Shown: positions 1 through 10,600, numbered from the stretch's first letter. The stretch: 14,205 nt of DNA from Monoraphidium neglectum (GCF_000611645.1 NW_014012856.1:3607-17811), one strand, 5' to 3'. Translations and numbers: made by a program. Notes: a model not told the origin generated them from the letters alone.

Positions 1-264
1 AGCCAAGTGCGTGCAGGGGCGGGGCATCTCAATGGCCCCTCAGGTCGTGCGGGCAGTGCCTGTGCGCATGGAATGTTGCAGTCAGCAGCACCTAGGCACG
101 GCAAGGCAAGGCAACGGGTTTGGCTTAGCGTTGTTATTGTAGGCACGTGCACGTGCGTAGGCATATGCGCGGGGCATCAGCGGAGCTGCCAAAACCCTGT
201 GAACAAGACATCCGCACATGCGCGGATTGGACGCTGCAGCATCCTGCCACAACTGGCCCCATAC
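1..264 (-). other. Unresolved 3' continuation of the kinase gene
   Basis: After the exon ending at 265 (codon phase 1, donor GTATGG), the kinase C-lobe should follow. Two acceptors keep a frame open. One at 185 (after ttggcag) gives a reading containing LMPRAYAYARARAY and stops at 82-84. One at 91 (after gcctag) stays open to the window edge. The strongest-looking acceptor, cacag near 196, runs into a stop after a few codons. None shows an HRD or DFG motif, so this stretch is left uncalled. Confidence 0.3.
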
Positions 265-3200
265 CGTAAATCGCCACCTCTGCCTGCAGCTTGGGCAGCA
301 AGTAGCCCTGCTTTGACACATCCAAGGCCTTGATCGCAGCCAGCTGCCCGAAATACCTGCCAGCACAGGAGCAGGGCCGTTTCAAAAGGCGATGTACGTC
401 CCGACAGGGCAACGGTAACGGCCTGAGAGCAACCACGGTGAGCGAGAGGCCCGACTGATGCCGAAGCAGAAAAATGGCAGGCACTTGAATTGACAGTTGC
501 GGTGAAGCCCCCGCGGCGTGCTGAGGCTGCCTGCATGGTGTTGTGTGCTGAAATCCGTGAGCGCGCACCTGCCCATTAGGACGCTGCCGCACTTGCCAAA
601 CCCTAAGCACTTGTCGGTGAACACCAGGGATGAAACGGCATGCTGGTGATCGTAGCTACAGGTCTGCTGATCGCCACTGGCGCCGCCGGTGCCCACTGTG
701 CCTGAGCGAAGGTGATAGCGCGTAGCATCGGGGGCTGGGGCTGGTGCTGCGGCTGGGGCTGCTGCTCCCATGGCGCCAGCAGGACCGGCTGCAGGCACAG
801 CCTCCAGTGCGCCAGCACCCTCCCCGCCACTGGGCCAGAGGCCCTCTTCCTCCTGTTTCAGCAGCACGTCTGTGCATTTCAAGTATTAAAGAGAGAGAGA
901 GAGATAGTGTGTGTGTGTGTGTGCGCGCGCGTGCGTGTGTGCACGCGTGCAGAATATCTGAGTGCCAGGAATTCACACATTGTGGCTGCCACAACTGCCT
1001 GGTGCGAGGTGCAGAGGATTGTCATATCTTCCCATGCTGCATGACCAGGTGGCTGTCTGTAAACGTGCATGAAACCCTCCTCAGTTGCACGCTGCGTGGG
1101 CACGGCTGGTTGTGGGGACCCAGCGACATGCGCATAGCTTTGCTGCAGGTCCAGCCCCGCTGTCACCAGACGTTTGACCCGGCTCACACAGCAGCATCTC
1201 GAGCAGGGTGGGGCCCTCGGCATCAGGCCGGATGGCATGGGTGAAGGCGTAGGTGTGCTGCCCCGTCCGGCGGATGAAGAAGGTCCCGTTCAGGTATGTC
1301 AGGAAGCCGTACCTCATGCTCTGCACACAAACGGATGCGTAACGGGGCTGCGCCTTGCACAAGCGAATTCGTGCGATCAAGTCGCGCCATCGTGCCTTGC
1401 TTCGGACAGAGACGCGGACGCCAGAGCATCAGGGGTCCAACCACCCCCCCCCCCCCCAGTAGCGCTGCAGCACAAACAGACATTCCTCAAAACATCTGCC
1501 CTACGAGCGCGAGGGTGCGGGCGGGCTGCGGGCGGGCTGCACTCACCCAGCCTTTCATGTAATCGCACACTTGCTGCGCGCAGCTCCAAGCGGCCGGGTT
1601 GCCAGCTTCAATGGCGTCGCAGATCGAAGGGCAGGAGTTCAGCAGCCCCGGCGCCTGCGGTCATGAATTTCAGGTTGGAAGAGCCCAACAAAGGACTAGT
1701 CCGTGTGCCAGCCAGGTCAGCGCACACGCTCAGCAGCAGGGACCGAAGGACCACCTTGATGGAGGCTGACAAGCGCAGCAGCACGGACTTGCAGCTGGTG
1801 TAATGATGCTTGCGGGCTGCGCAGCAGCCTGTGGGCGCAGCTTGACACTGGCAGCTGTGCTCACCTTGTTTTCTCCCACCAGCAGTACCCTGCAAGAGCT
1901 GTCACAAAACGCGAAGTCTGCCGCGCCCCTCTCCACGTGCTGCCGCAGCGACAGGTGGAACGAGGTCTGCTTGCCGGCCACGACAGTGTACATCCTTGCA
2001 ATGGGCCTCCCAAAGCAGCTGGCGAACCTGAAAGAGAGGAAGAGAGCTTGAGCTGAACCATTCCCCATGTGCCAATGAGATGAATGCATGCGGCCGACAG
2101 TATACAACACATGACCCGATCCTTCCACATCTACCAGCGTGCATGAGCAAATGATGCCGCGCATGATGGAGAAAGGAGCGAAGCAACCACTGCGAGCCCT
2201 TGGCCGTGCCAATAACTCACATTGCCCTGCAATCGGCCTCGGTGTGCAGCGCGTCGTCCAGCCACCAAGTGTCTGGGTCGCAGGCGCGATACGGGAGCGT
2301 GAGCTGCTGGCACTTTGCAGTGAGGTACTGGGACACCTGCTGCGCGTCATGGACCAGGGACCACCTCTCCGCCTTGCACATTGGGTAGGGCCGCTGCGTG
2401 GCGCTGGAGCTGCTTGGGCTGACGCTCCAGATGCCAGGGTTCGGGGCCTTCGCCCTCATCAGCTTGCGAATGAGGTAGGGACCTGGGGTGCAGGCAGGTG
2501 ATTAATCAATGGGGGGCGACCGAGCAGATAAGAACAGCGCAGTCGGCACGAAAACCGCACTCAGCTCAGCACAACTCACCGCAACGAATCTGCACCCAAC
2601 CCGGCAACATTTGCTGTGGCAAGCCCAATCCAGTGGAAGCCCAACATAGTGACAATCGTTGGGTGGCGCACACGCGCCCAACCTACAATGTGGCCCCATC
2701 AAGACCACCAACTGGTGACATGCAATCGGCAGTGCCAGTGAGCCTCACCTCCTGCAGCAGCTCCTGCTGTGCCTGAACAGCAGGGGAGGATGGCGCAGTC
2801 AATTGGCATAGGGACCATGTGCGTATGGCAAGGAAAGTCAGCCGCCAGGGGTGCACAGCACGCAGTGAGGGGGACGGAGCTCAGCAGCCGCATGCAGGCA
2901 GTGTCAGCTCAGGCATCCAGTGGGGAATGATGCAAGTTGTGGCCAGGTCGCGCTGCGAGCTGCATCAAAATCGCGTTGTGGGCATCTATGCGTGCACATG
3001 TGTGTGTAAGCACTCATGCTAGTTGCAGTGCAATGAGTCACAGGCGCAGCAACAGACAACACGCCACCACTCCCCAGCGCTGCCAGCATTGTCCAGCAGC
3101 CGTGCAACAAGCGGGCAAGGAACCCCCAACTGCCGTCGGGCACGTGCTGGACACATGCCCCAGCCTGTATGAGCGGCTCTTGTGGCTGCAATCTTCTCCA

Positions 3201-3480
3201 ACTACCTACTGGCACCCTCAAGGGCGTCCAGATACTTGAGACACACTGCGTGCTCGCTGCAGCGGGTGATCTTGTCACAAAAAGACCCACCCTGCAGAAC
3301 CGCTGCCTTGATAGCTGCCTTTCTAGCGCCGACTGGCACGCCCAGCAGACCAGCAGACCAGTCAGCGGGCCTACAGAAGATAGCCACTGCCGCGCGGAAG
3401 CGAAACTCGCTATTGTCATCGCCTGGGAAGAGCTCAGGCAATGCCTGCAGCAGCTGCTGCTCTGGATCCGGCGCATCCAT
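265..3480 (-). CDS. PD-(D/E)XK nuclease-like / protein kinase fusion protein, 3' end unresolved
   Basis: Exons read on the minus strand: 3480-3216, 2907-2876 (provisional), 2772-2749, 2613-2580, 2482-2221, 2027-1865, 1654-1547, 1320-1188, 869-569, 356-265. All joins keep phase and most introns start GTGAG. The start is the first in-frame ATG (3480-3478) of an open stretch and is followed by G. About 471 codons are visible. Using this numbering: residues 1-205 are unassigned and helix-rich. Residues 206-296 look like a PD-(D/E)XK nuclease core, with Asp243/Asp248, then GENK (E258-x-K260), then Q288-x-x-x-Y292. Residues 298-314 hold a YGFLTYLNGTFFIRR segment of the kind seen before kinase domains in large algal, fungal and oomycete families. 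An Ala/Pro linker (about 360-390) leads to a kinase N-lobe with a Gly loop LGFGKCGSV (429-437), AIK with Lys450, and Glu467. HRD and DFG are not seen, so the protein is either cut by the left edge or truncated. Crinkler-like or FunK1-like affinity is inference. A DNA-cleaving plus phosphotransfer role is possible but unproven. Confidence 0.6.
891..950. repeat. Compound microsatellite (GA)n(GT)n(GC)n
   Basis: A GA run passes into GT and then GC/GT dinucleotides. It lies inside the minus-strand intron 1187-870. On that strand the CT part sits just before the acceptor at 871-870 and may serve as its polypyrimidine tract. The alternating purine-pyrimidine part could form Z-DNA. Confidence 0.85.
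1444..1457. repeat. Poly-C tract (14 C)
   Basis: A run of 14 C on the plus strand lies within the minus-strand intron 1546-1321. It reads as poly-G in the transcript, so it is not a pyrimidine tract for that gene. Its length is prone to sequencing error, but it is intronic. Confidence 0.85.
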
Positions 3481-6257
3481 CGGGCCCAGCGCCTGCGCCC
3501 GGTGCGTCGCGCCATGTGTGGCAGGCAGCACAGATATGCGTGTACGATTTACGAGGGATTGCCATCAGCATGGCAATGCAGCCAGCATCAGGCTGGGGGC
3601 TCTGCTCAGGGGGGCTCTGCTCAGCGAGCACTGAGTGCAGCCGGCAGCAGCTGGCAGTTGCACCCCGGTGCTGTGGATTGTGCGCTAGCTGTCCCAAGCA
3701 GGGCCCCCAGCCAGCGCACGCACCAGGCAGCTTTAGCTACTCGGCAGCCCTCAACACCTCTAGAGGCAGCCTGCAAAGCCAAGCAGACAGGATTGGGTGG
3801 ATGAATGGAGAAGGCCAGGTTGAGCTCCTCGCAGGCTTTGAGGGCGGCGCCCAGCCCTACGGATACGCTCGTTGCCTGCTGTCAGGCCTTCAGCAGCACA
3901 GTGGCACCATCGCAAGGGCCTAAGCTTAGGGTCAAGAAGCCTGGAGGAGCAAGTGCCTGCTCACCCAACATTTGTCAACTCTAACACTGCACCTCCAGGT
4001 TTCAGTAGAGTGCACTGCTTTGGCTCTGCCAGTGTTGCGAATGTGCTACGAACGGCCTAGCGCAAACCATGGGCACAAGTACAGCGCTGGGCCCCCTCGA
4101 AGCTTCAAGCAGCCTACTGTCCGATACAATATCCTGGCCTTTCCGACCAACTCTGTCCGTATGTTGCTCTGCAGCCTGTCTCGAGAAGAGGCGCGCGGAT
4201 AGATCACTTGTGACTGCAAGTGAGGGGCGTCTGTCGCTTTGGTGAGAGCTGGGCCGGCGCAAATCTGCCACCCTGGCGCGTGCTGCTGCCTGATGCGAGC
4301 ATCTGCAAAGTTTAGACCTTTCATGGCTCTTTTGCTGGCGTGTCAGCAGCATCCTTCGCATGCTCCTGTTGCCAAGCAGGTGCCCAGCATACTCCAATGA
4401 TCCAATGCAGCACATGCCTGAACGACGACTGAATGACAGCACACAGCAAATTAATTCAATCGTTCATTGGCCTGCCTTGCGTTGATGATGCCGGCTGCAA
4501 CAATGACATTTCATACACACAGCCACTGCGGGCACGACCGTGCTTTCCTCCAGGGCGCAGGCGAAGGGGCCGTTGGCCATTGCAGCACAACTCAAGCCGC
4601 CCTCATGGCAGGTGCCAGTGCCTTTGCCTTGGACTAGGCGAGTCGGCCTGGGACTAGGGAGCATCGGGCGTTCTATACTCAAGCCTTGACAAACGCCCTC
4701 CTGACGACGGCGGAGGTGGCGCAGCGGCCGGAGGCAGAGACGGTACGGCAGCAGGACAGAGCTGCAGCCGAGGCGTGCACTGGGCAGCTAATGCAGGCGA
4801 TTGTCAATATGCAATCGTTGGCACCTGAGAGGCAGCGGCAGCGCTAACGCCACGGATGATGGAGGGGTGGTGCAGCATTGGTCGTGGTGATTCAGATGAG
4901 GCTCTTCAGGTATGTGCAGTGCTAGGCCTTTGTATGGATTGAGGGCTGCTCTGGGCACGCTGAGGCTGGCACGACGGTGGGCCCCGAGTCACCAAACTTA
5001 CCGATGAGCTTGATGACGTGCTGACATGGCGCATCGGATGGCCGCACCACTTGTATGGCTGCGAGAAACCCGGCTGTGGCGGCGGGGCAGAGCAGCATGC
5101 ATGCGGCGTTTGTACAGGTGTAAGTGGCAGTAGTGCTGGTGGGGAAGCTGCGCTACGCCATACTTGACTCGCAGTGTCACTGCTGCATTGTTTTCCCCCT
5201 CACAAATCTGTCAATTTTGTAACACCGTAACATCACCAGTGCTGCGACTTGCTGAGGATTTGGCGGCAATCATGCATGGGGTTGCAGTGCAATTACACAA
5301 GCAGTATGTATGGGGCAGTCACAGAGAAGGTCCACATCGGGCTCAGCGGCGCAAGTGGGGTGACGCTGACCCCGCAGGGGTTGGGGTGCGTGGGTGGCTA
5401 AGGCTTGGGATGAGGATGGGATGAGGTTGGCTGGGGGTTCGCCGGGGGTTAGGCTTTCATCAGAAATGGGGTTGTGATCACTGACAAAAGCGGTATGTGA
5501 TCGACTATTTAAAGGACTGAGAGGAGCAGTGAACAACAGGGTTCCAGTGGTGGCTTGCCAACGCTCGCGCTGACGCCTAGAGCCTTGCAGCCCCGCATTC
5601 AGGGCAGTACGTGTACGGACTGTGTCTCGAGGGCGTCAAAGGGGGAGGTTGCTTTCACGCAAGTGTCCGAAAATGCAGGCGGGGGCCACGCAGCGCGCCG
5701 CCACCCATGGCCTTGCAGGCGTTCTCAGTGCTGCTCAGGTGCTCTAGAACGGAAGTGCTGCAGGTGCCGCAGAACTCAGCCCGGCCTCACAAGCCTCGGT
5801 GCCACACCTACGCACCGCACTACGGTGCTGCAAGCAAAGCGTCAAGTGATGCTGGCCACAGTGTAGCTTGTTGAAGGGGGCAGAGGTTTACTCCTTTGCC
5901 TAACCGGAAGGGCGAGCTTACGCTGATCTCGCAGCCCGTAATTTTCTCTCTAGAGCTCAGCCACTGCTCATAACCTACGGATCGTGCAGTGCCTACACCA
6001 GCCGAGTGACGGAAGGTGAAGGCGCAAGGCCACGAGGACACCAGGACCAGAACTGAAGGACACAGCCAGCCACGTATTTCGAGTGGGATGTCACATGGTA
6101 TCAGTGCAATACGTGTTACTTCGTGCATTCACTTTCCCTTTTACCGTAGCATCACTCTAGACAGCCGGTGTTGCAGGGCGCTCACTGTGCAACGACCGAC
6201 CGAGAACCTTGCAGCTCTGACGGTTCTACAGGTTTGGTGAAAGGCCAACATCACAAA
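3481..6257. other. Intergenic region between divergent genes, no supported gene
   Basis: About 2.8 kb separates the start of the minus-strand nuclease-kinase gene from the start of the plus-strand protease gene, so it must hold both promoters. Open frames of up to about 210 codons occur, but none shows recognisable motifs, consistent exon chaining or a convincing ATG. Small details: a near-tandem GGGCTCTGCTCAG duplication near 3598-3626, an exon-like open stretch at 4638-4847, and an isolated TATTTAAA at 5506-5513. I found no tRNA or other structured RNA. Confidence 0.6.
5506..5513 (+). promoter_or_regulatory. TATA-like element, uncertain
   Basis: TATTTAAA stands out in otherwise GC-rich DNA. 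It is about 745 bases upstream of the protease start codon, too far to be its core promoter unless the 5' UTR is long or contains an intron. It could equally be chance or belong to an unrecognised transcript. Confidence 0.12.
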
Positions 6258-8889
6258 ATGGCGGCTTCGCTTGTGGCGGTGATGGTGCTTGTGCTGGTGG
6301 CTGCCTGCCTCGCTGGCAAGCCCGACCTCCCCAACGTCGTCTGGCACGAGTGAGCAGAGGCTATCCAAACACGCATCCGTGTGCGTGAGCACGCTCGCAG
6401 CTGGGCAGACCGGGGCTGTGCGCATTGAGGCAGGCCGGCAGATCGTGCTCTTCCAGCAGCCGCCACTGGCCAGCCACGGATACTATGTCATATGCGGGCC
6501 AACACCAAGTTTTACTCTGACCGCCTGCACGGCCCCCTCACACTGTCCGTGCACGCAGGAATGCCGCCGCTGCGATCGGCACTGACATTGCCGAGGTGGC
6601 CAGGAACACCGGTGTGGACGTGCCTGAGCTGCTGCGCCTCCTGACCGACCGCGACATCGGCTATGACAAGGTCAACAAGCGCCTGCTCTACGCGTGCGAG
6701 GGCACGGCTGTGCCCGCCGGCGCCACCCCTGCTGTGGCCCCTGGCTCTGCCACTGTTGGCGCCCCCGACCCCACTGACCTGACCCTGGCGTTCAAGCTGC
6801 ACAGCCGCCCCGGCGCGCCGCGCCGCCTGGTGCTGGACTTCACTGGCCACACCACCACCGGCACAGCCTGGAACAGCGTGGTTCGCCCCAGCATCGTGTC
6901 TCCGCCCTATGACCTGGACGGCGTGCCGTCTGCTTTCAGCGACACCGAGCGCCGCAACATCATCGCCATCTGGCGTGCCGTGGCAGAGGACTATGCGGCC
7001 TTTGACGTGAGAGGGCGGGCGTGCTCGCCTAGGAGGGCGTTTTGACCTTGGTCACACGTTTGGGATGCAACTGTCAAGTTGGGGCCCTACTGAGATCAGC
7101 GAGCTTCGCCGCTGCTGCTGCAGCCGCAGTCCAAGTGTTCAGCAGCAGCTCGTTGACTCTTCACGCGTTCCTCGGCAACTTCCCTGGCAACCCTGCTGCG
7201 CAGGTGGACGTCACAACTGAGGAGACAGATGCAAGCGGCGCCCAGCTCAACCTGGCCGACAACGGCGCCCGCGCCGTCATTGGAGGGTCATCCTTGGACT
7301 GGTATGGCCAGCCCGCGGGCGGCGTGGCCTACGTGAACACCTTTGGCAACACTTATTACGACCCTGGTGCGCTGTGTGGGGGCCTCCGTACGCTGCAAGC
7401 AGCCGTGGGTGTTCAGCAGGTGCAAAGGTGGAAGCATTCAGCCCGCACCACCCAACACCTCGCTCGCCGCCAGCCCACTGGCCTGCTGACAACACCCTCT
7501 CAACATGCCCTCATCCCCCCCCCCCTCCCCCAAACCATGGATTCACAGCCTTTGTGTTCCCTGCCCAGCTGGGCTCCGGCTCCCCCAAGTACGTGTGGGA
7601 GGCCACCAGCCACGAGCTGGGCCACCGCCTGGGGCTGAACCATGACGGCGACAACCTGGGCAACTCTTACTCTTCCGGCAGCGGCATATGGGCGCCAATT
7701 ATGGGGGTGAGCGAGCCGGCTGGATGGAAAGGCAAGGGTGGCCTCATCGGGTTTCCGGGTGCTTACTGCTGCGGGTGCCCTGCATCATGCAGCCTGGAGC
7801 CGTAGCTCTCATCGGCCCTGCCAGACCCTCACCACCACCGCCAACCACCACCTGCAACCGCACCCCTCCCTTGCCCCTCAGGTTGGATACGACAGGCCGG
7901 TCACGCAGTTTAGCAAGGGCGAGTATGCGAACGCCAACAACAAAGAGGACGACCTCGCCATCATGACTGATCCCACGCGCACCATGACCAACGCCAAGGG
8001 CTTCCTGGCCTACCGCCCCGACGACCTCGGCAGCACCATGGCCGCCGCGGCCCCCCTGGAGGGCACCCCCACCACCTCGGACCCCACTCGCATGACCGCG
8101 GCTGCCGTTGGCAACATCGAGCGCAGCGGCGACGCAGACTGGCTCTCCTTTGCGGCAGGCGCGGGGCCTGCGACTGTCAGCATTGCGCTCACGCCGGCGT
8201 CTCCCAACGGCGATGCGCGCGCCAACGTCGACTTGCGCTTGGAGGTGTGGGCGGCCGGCGCAGCCACGCCGCTGGTCACCTTCAACACTGCTGGCGCCCT
8301 GCTGTCTGACGCCAGGACCGTCACCCTGCCGGCGCCGGGCACGTACTATGTCGCTGTCATCGGCACGGGTGACACCGACTTCACCAGCTACGCCTCTCTG
8401 GGGGAGTACAGCGTGACCCTCCAGTACTCAAACCCCTCCAGCTCGCCGCCGCCCTCGCCCTCGCCCTCGTCGTCCCCCTCGCCGTCGCCGTCGCCGTCCC
8501 CCTCGCCGTCGCCCTCGCCGCCGCCATCCAAAGAGATCCGCTTGACCCTCTCGAGCTACTCTATTGTGGTCGGCAAGAGCTCTGGCCTCGTCTCTACCAC
8601 CACCTACGGGGTGAAAGTCATCCTCGTTGCCAAGGATGAATACGGCACGCCCATCACGGGCACCCCCGTCACAATGGGCGCCACATGGTCGTCTTCGGCT
8701 TACCTCGTGTCGTCTTCCAGGACGGCGACGTACACCACGTCCGCCGCGGGCACTTTCCAGGTGTTTGATTCGCCCACCACTAGCCAATCGCGCGGCAGCG
8801 CGACGCTGACGATCAACTCGGTGTCCGCCAGCCCCTTGACTTGGAACAAGGCCGCATCGACGTCTGTGATGACCTTCAATTGGCCTTAA
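6258..8889 (+). CDS. Secreted metzincin (reprolysin-like) zinc metalloprotease with PPC-like and Ser-Pro linker domains
   Basis: Exons 6258-6349, 6559-7006, 7204-7366, 7549-7706 and 7882-8889 join in phase to give 622 residues. All introns are GT-AG, 175-209 bases. The start ATG (context aaaATGG) opens a signal peptide with hydrophobic residues 5-18 and a likely cut after CLA. Residues 120-190 contain LVLDFTGHTTTGTAWN and FDVDVTTEE, a pattern I know from bacterial secreted reprolysin-like peptidases. The zinc site is HELGHRLGLNHD: His256, His260 and His266 bind zinc, Glu257 is catalytic, and Met286 in WAPIMG forms the Met-turn. YDRPVTQFSKGEY follows. Residues 361-469 resemble a pre-peptidase C-terminal (PPC) domain with DADWLSF. 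Then come a Ser-Pro linker (470-503), probably O-glycosylated, and an Ig-like beta domain (504-622). It probably cleaves proteins outside the cell or in the wall. Gametolysin-type M11 is a less likely alternative, given the HD ending and bacterial-type flanks. Confidence 0.88.
8437..8529 (+). repeat. Ser-Pro codon repeat (linker of the protease)
   Basis: An imperfect repeat of CCCTCG/CCGTCG codons encodes alternating Ser and Pro, about residues 473-503 of the protease. Such modules are common in chlorophyte secreted proteins, where prolines are hydroxylated and glycosylated. The tract also produces a long but meaningless open frame on the opposite strand. Confidence 0.9.
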
Positions 8890-10600
8890 AAACCTTGGAC
8901 TGTGCAACTGCACTTTGGGAGGGGCTGCCTTGGACCTTAAAAACAGTGTGGAGTCCCCTCTTAGGATTGCCTTCCTTGCCCTCTGTCCTTGTGATTCTTG
9001 AGCTTCCGGCTGGACCACAACCCGACGCAACTCGCGCTTTTGTTTTAGGCCATGGTGACCGCTCTTGGTGTTCACAGGTTCTGCGTAGGCCTGCTGCCGC
9101 TGCCAATATGAGCTGGACATAGAAAAGGCGGCCATTCCTCTTGGTCAAACCCAGCCCCTCTCTGTCGGGCCAATCGGCCCAATGCATGCCTTACCTGAAC
9201 TCCCTTGCGCCTGATGGCGCCGACGCGCTCCGTTCTCCCTTGAATTTGTTGCGGGCCGATGCCCTTGTGCCTGCCCGCGTGTATGGAATCGCCACAGCGT
9301 CCCTGTCTCGCCCGGGTCGTCACGGCCCGCCCTGGGCAAGTGGCGCGCCAGTGCACACGTGGGTATGCATGTACGCTGCTTGCGACTGCCGCAATAATAC
9401 TTCTGGCCCTGATCCTTCCTGTGCGGCCATAAGATGGCACGTGTGCCAGCAAGCACATCGCGCAACCTGCGCCGCTTGCCCTGCACAGGCGCCTTGCTCA
9501 GCTGGGCTTCTTGCTGCGCGCTTTTTGACTGTGCAGACAGAGGAATTGTTCCAAAGCTTTGTCAGGTATTCCGCCTGTGCCTGCGTTGGGCTCGGATACA
9601 CCGTGGCTAAATACAACTCATTTTGGCGCCCCTGGGATCAATGGGCCTGCTTGCAGTTTTGCGACACACGCTTGAATATTATCTCTCGAACCGACAACAT
9701 CCAGAACTTGCACTGTGCGAGCGCCAGCGCTTCTCCACATTACTGGGCACAACACTATTGTGGCGCACCCTTCTTGAAGCAAATATGACCTTTAAGTGCA
9801 ACAAACCCGCTTTCCAAGTGGGGTCACAAGCACGCGGGTCGACAAAACAGCGCTAATTCCTGCCGAGCTGCATCTGTGGTTGACCCTCGCCTGTTCACAG
9901 GGTGCTCGTCATGCGTTTGGCTTTACCCCCAGCCCGCACCTAAGGCGGGCAGGGCTTTCAAGTGAGCCAAACCCCTGTCTTCAATCCTATTATGTCAAAA
10001 CGCGCGGAGTTGCTAGAACATGGTGGTCAATTCCTGTGCATTGTTGATAAGGCTGACCAGCGTGAATGGTGGGGTAACGAGTGGCCCACCATCGGACTGT
10101 CTGTCGTGACACCAAACTCGTCATCGTATCGGCCGTGTTTTTGGTGGCGCCCGCGCCAACGTGGTTGAGCACGGTTTCTGGTCAAGTTTCAACTCAGCGC
10201 CTGGCGGCACCAGTCATGACAACTATCAAGTGCACGCAGCAGCAGCAGCAGTGCGTGGTCAACAAGTCAAAACTGCACAGGGTCACGCCACCCCAACTGC
10301 GCCTTTCAGCCTTCAGATGTCATGCAAAATCTGTGAGTGTTGTCAAATCCGTCTTGAGAATTCAACACATCTGCCACACTCACTCGGCCTCGGTGACACT
10401 GGGTGCCACAGGTGCATGGCCACTGTTCGTGAAAACGCCACCAGCTCAATGGTCGTCGTGTATTGCTGAATGTGACAACTGCTTGCGAAACGCATAACTA
10501 CTCAGCGATCGGGTGCGTCATCTCCAATTCGCGTGGAACAGCCAAGCGCGTAAAAAACACTACTAAGCAGCCCCCTCCCTCTCTCCTTTGACAAACAAGG
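8890..10600. other. 3' UTR and intergenic region, no supported gene
   Basis: About 1.7 kb lies between two genes on the same strand and must contain the protease 3' UTR and the hydrolase promoter. I found no TGTAA, the usual chlorophyte polyadenylation signal, on the plus strand here. The stretch holds a plus-strand open frame of about 200 codons (ATG at 9191; stop after 9788) without known motifs, a (CAG)5 run at 10237-10251, and a shuffled short repeat just after the protease stop. No RNA gene is visible. Confidence 0.55.

Noticed and set aside
1730..2350. 206-codon minus-strand frame as one continuous exon
   Set aside because: It reads straight across the intron 2220-2028. The splice-joined reading in other phases gives the conserved nuclease motifs.
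3169..3804. 211-codon plus-strand open frame
   Set aside because: It lies opposite exon 1 of the nuclease-kinase gene, whose minus-strand reading is far more protein-like.
4002..4442. 146-codon minus-strand open frame as an upstream exon of gene 1
   Set aside because: No motif, no ATG at its start and no splice chain to exon 1, which has its own good ATG at 3480.
8428..9135. 235-codon minus-strand open frame rich in Arg and Gly
   Set aside because: It is the antisense shadow of the Ser-Pro linker and C-terminal domain of the protease.
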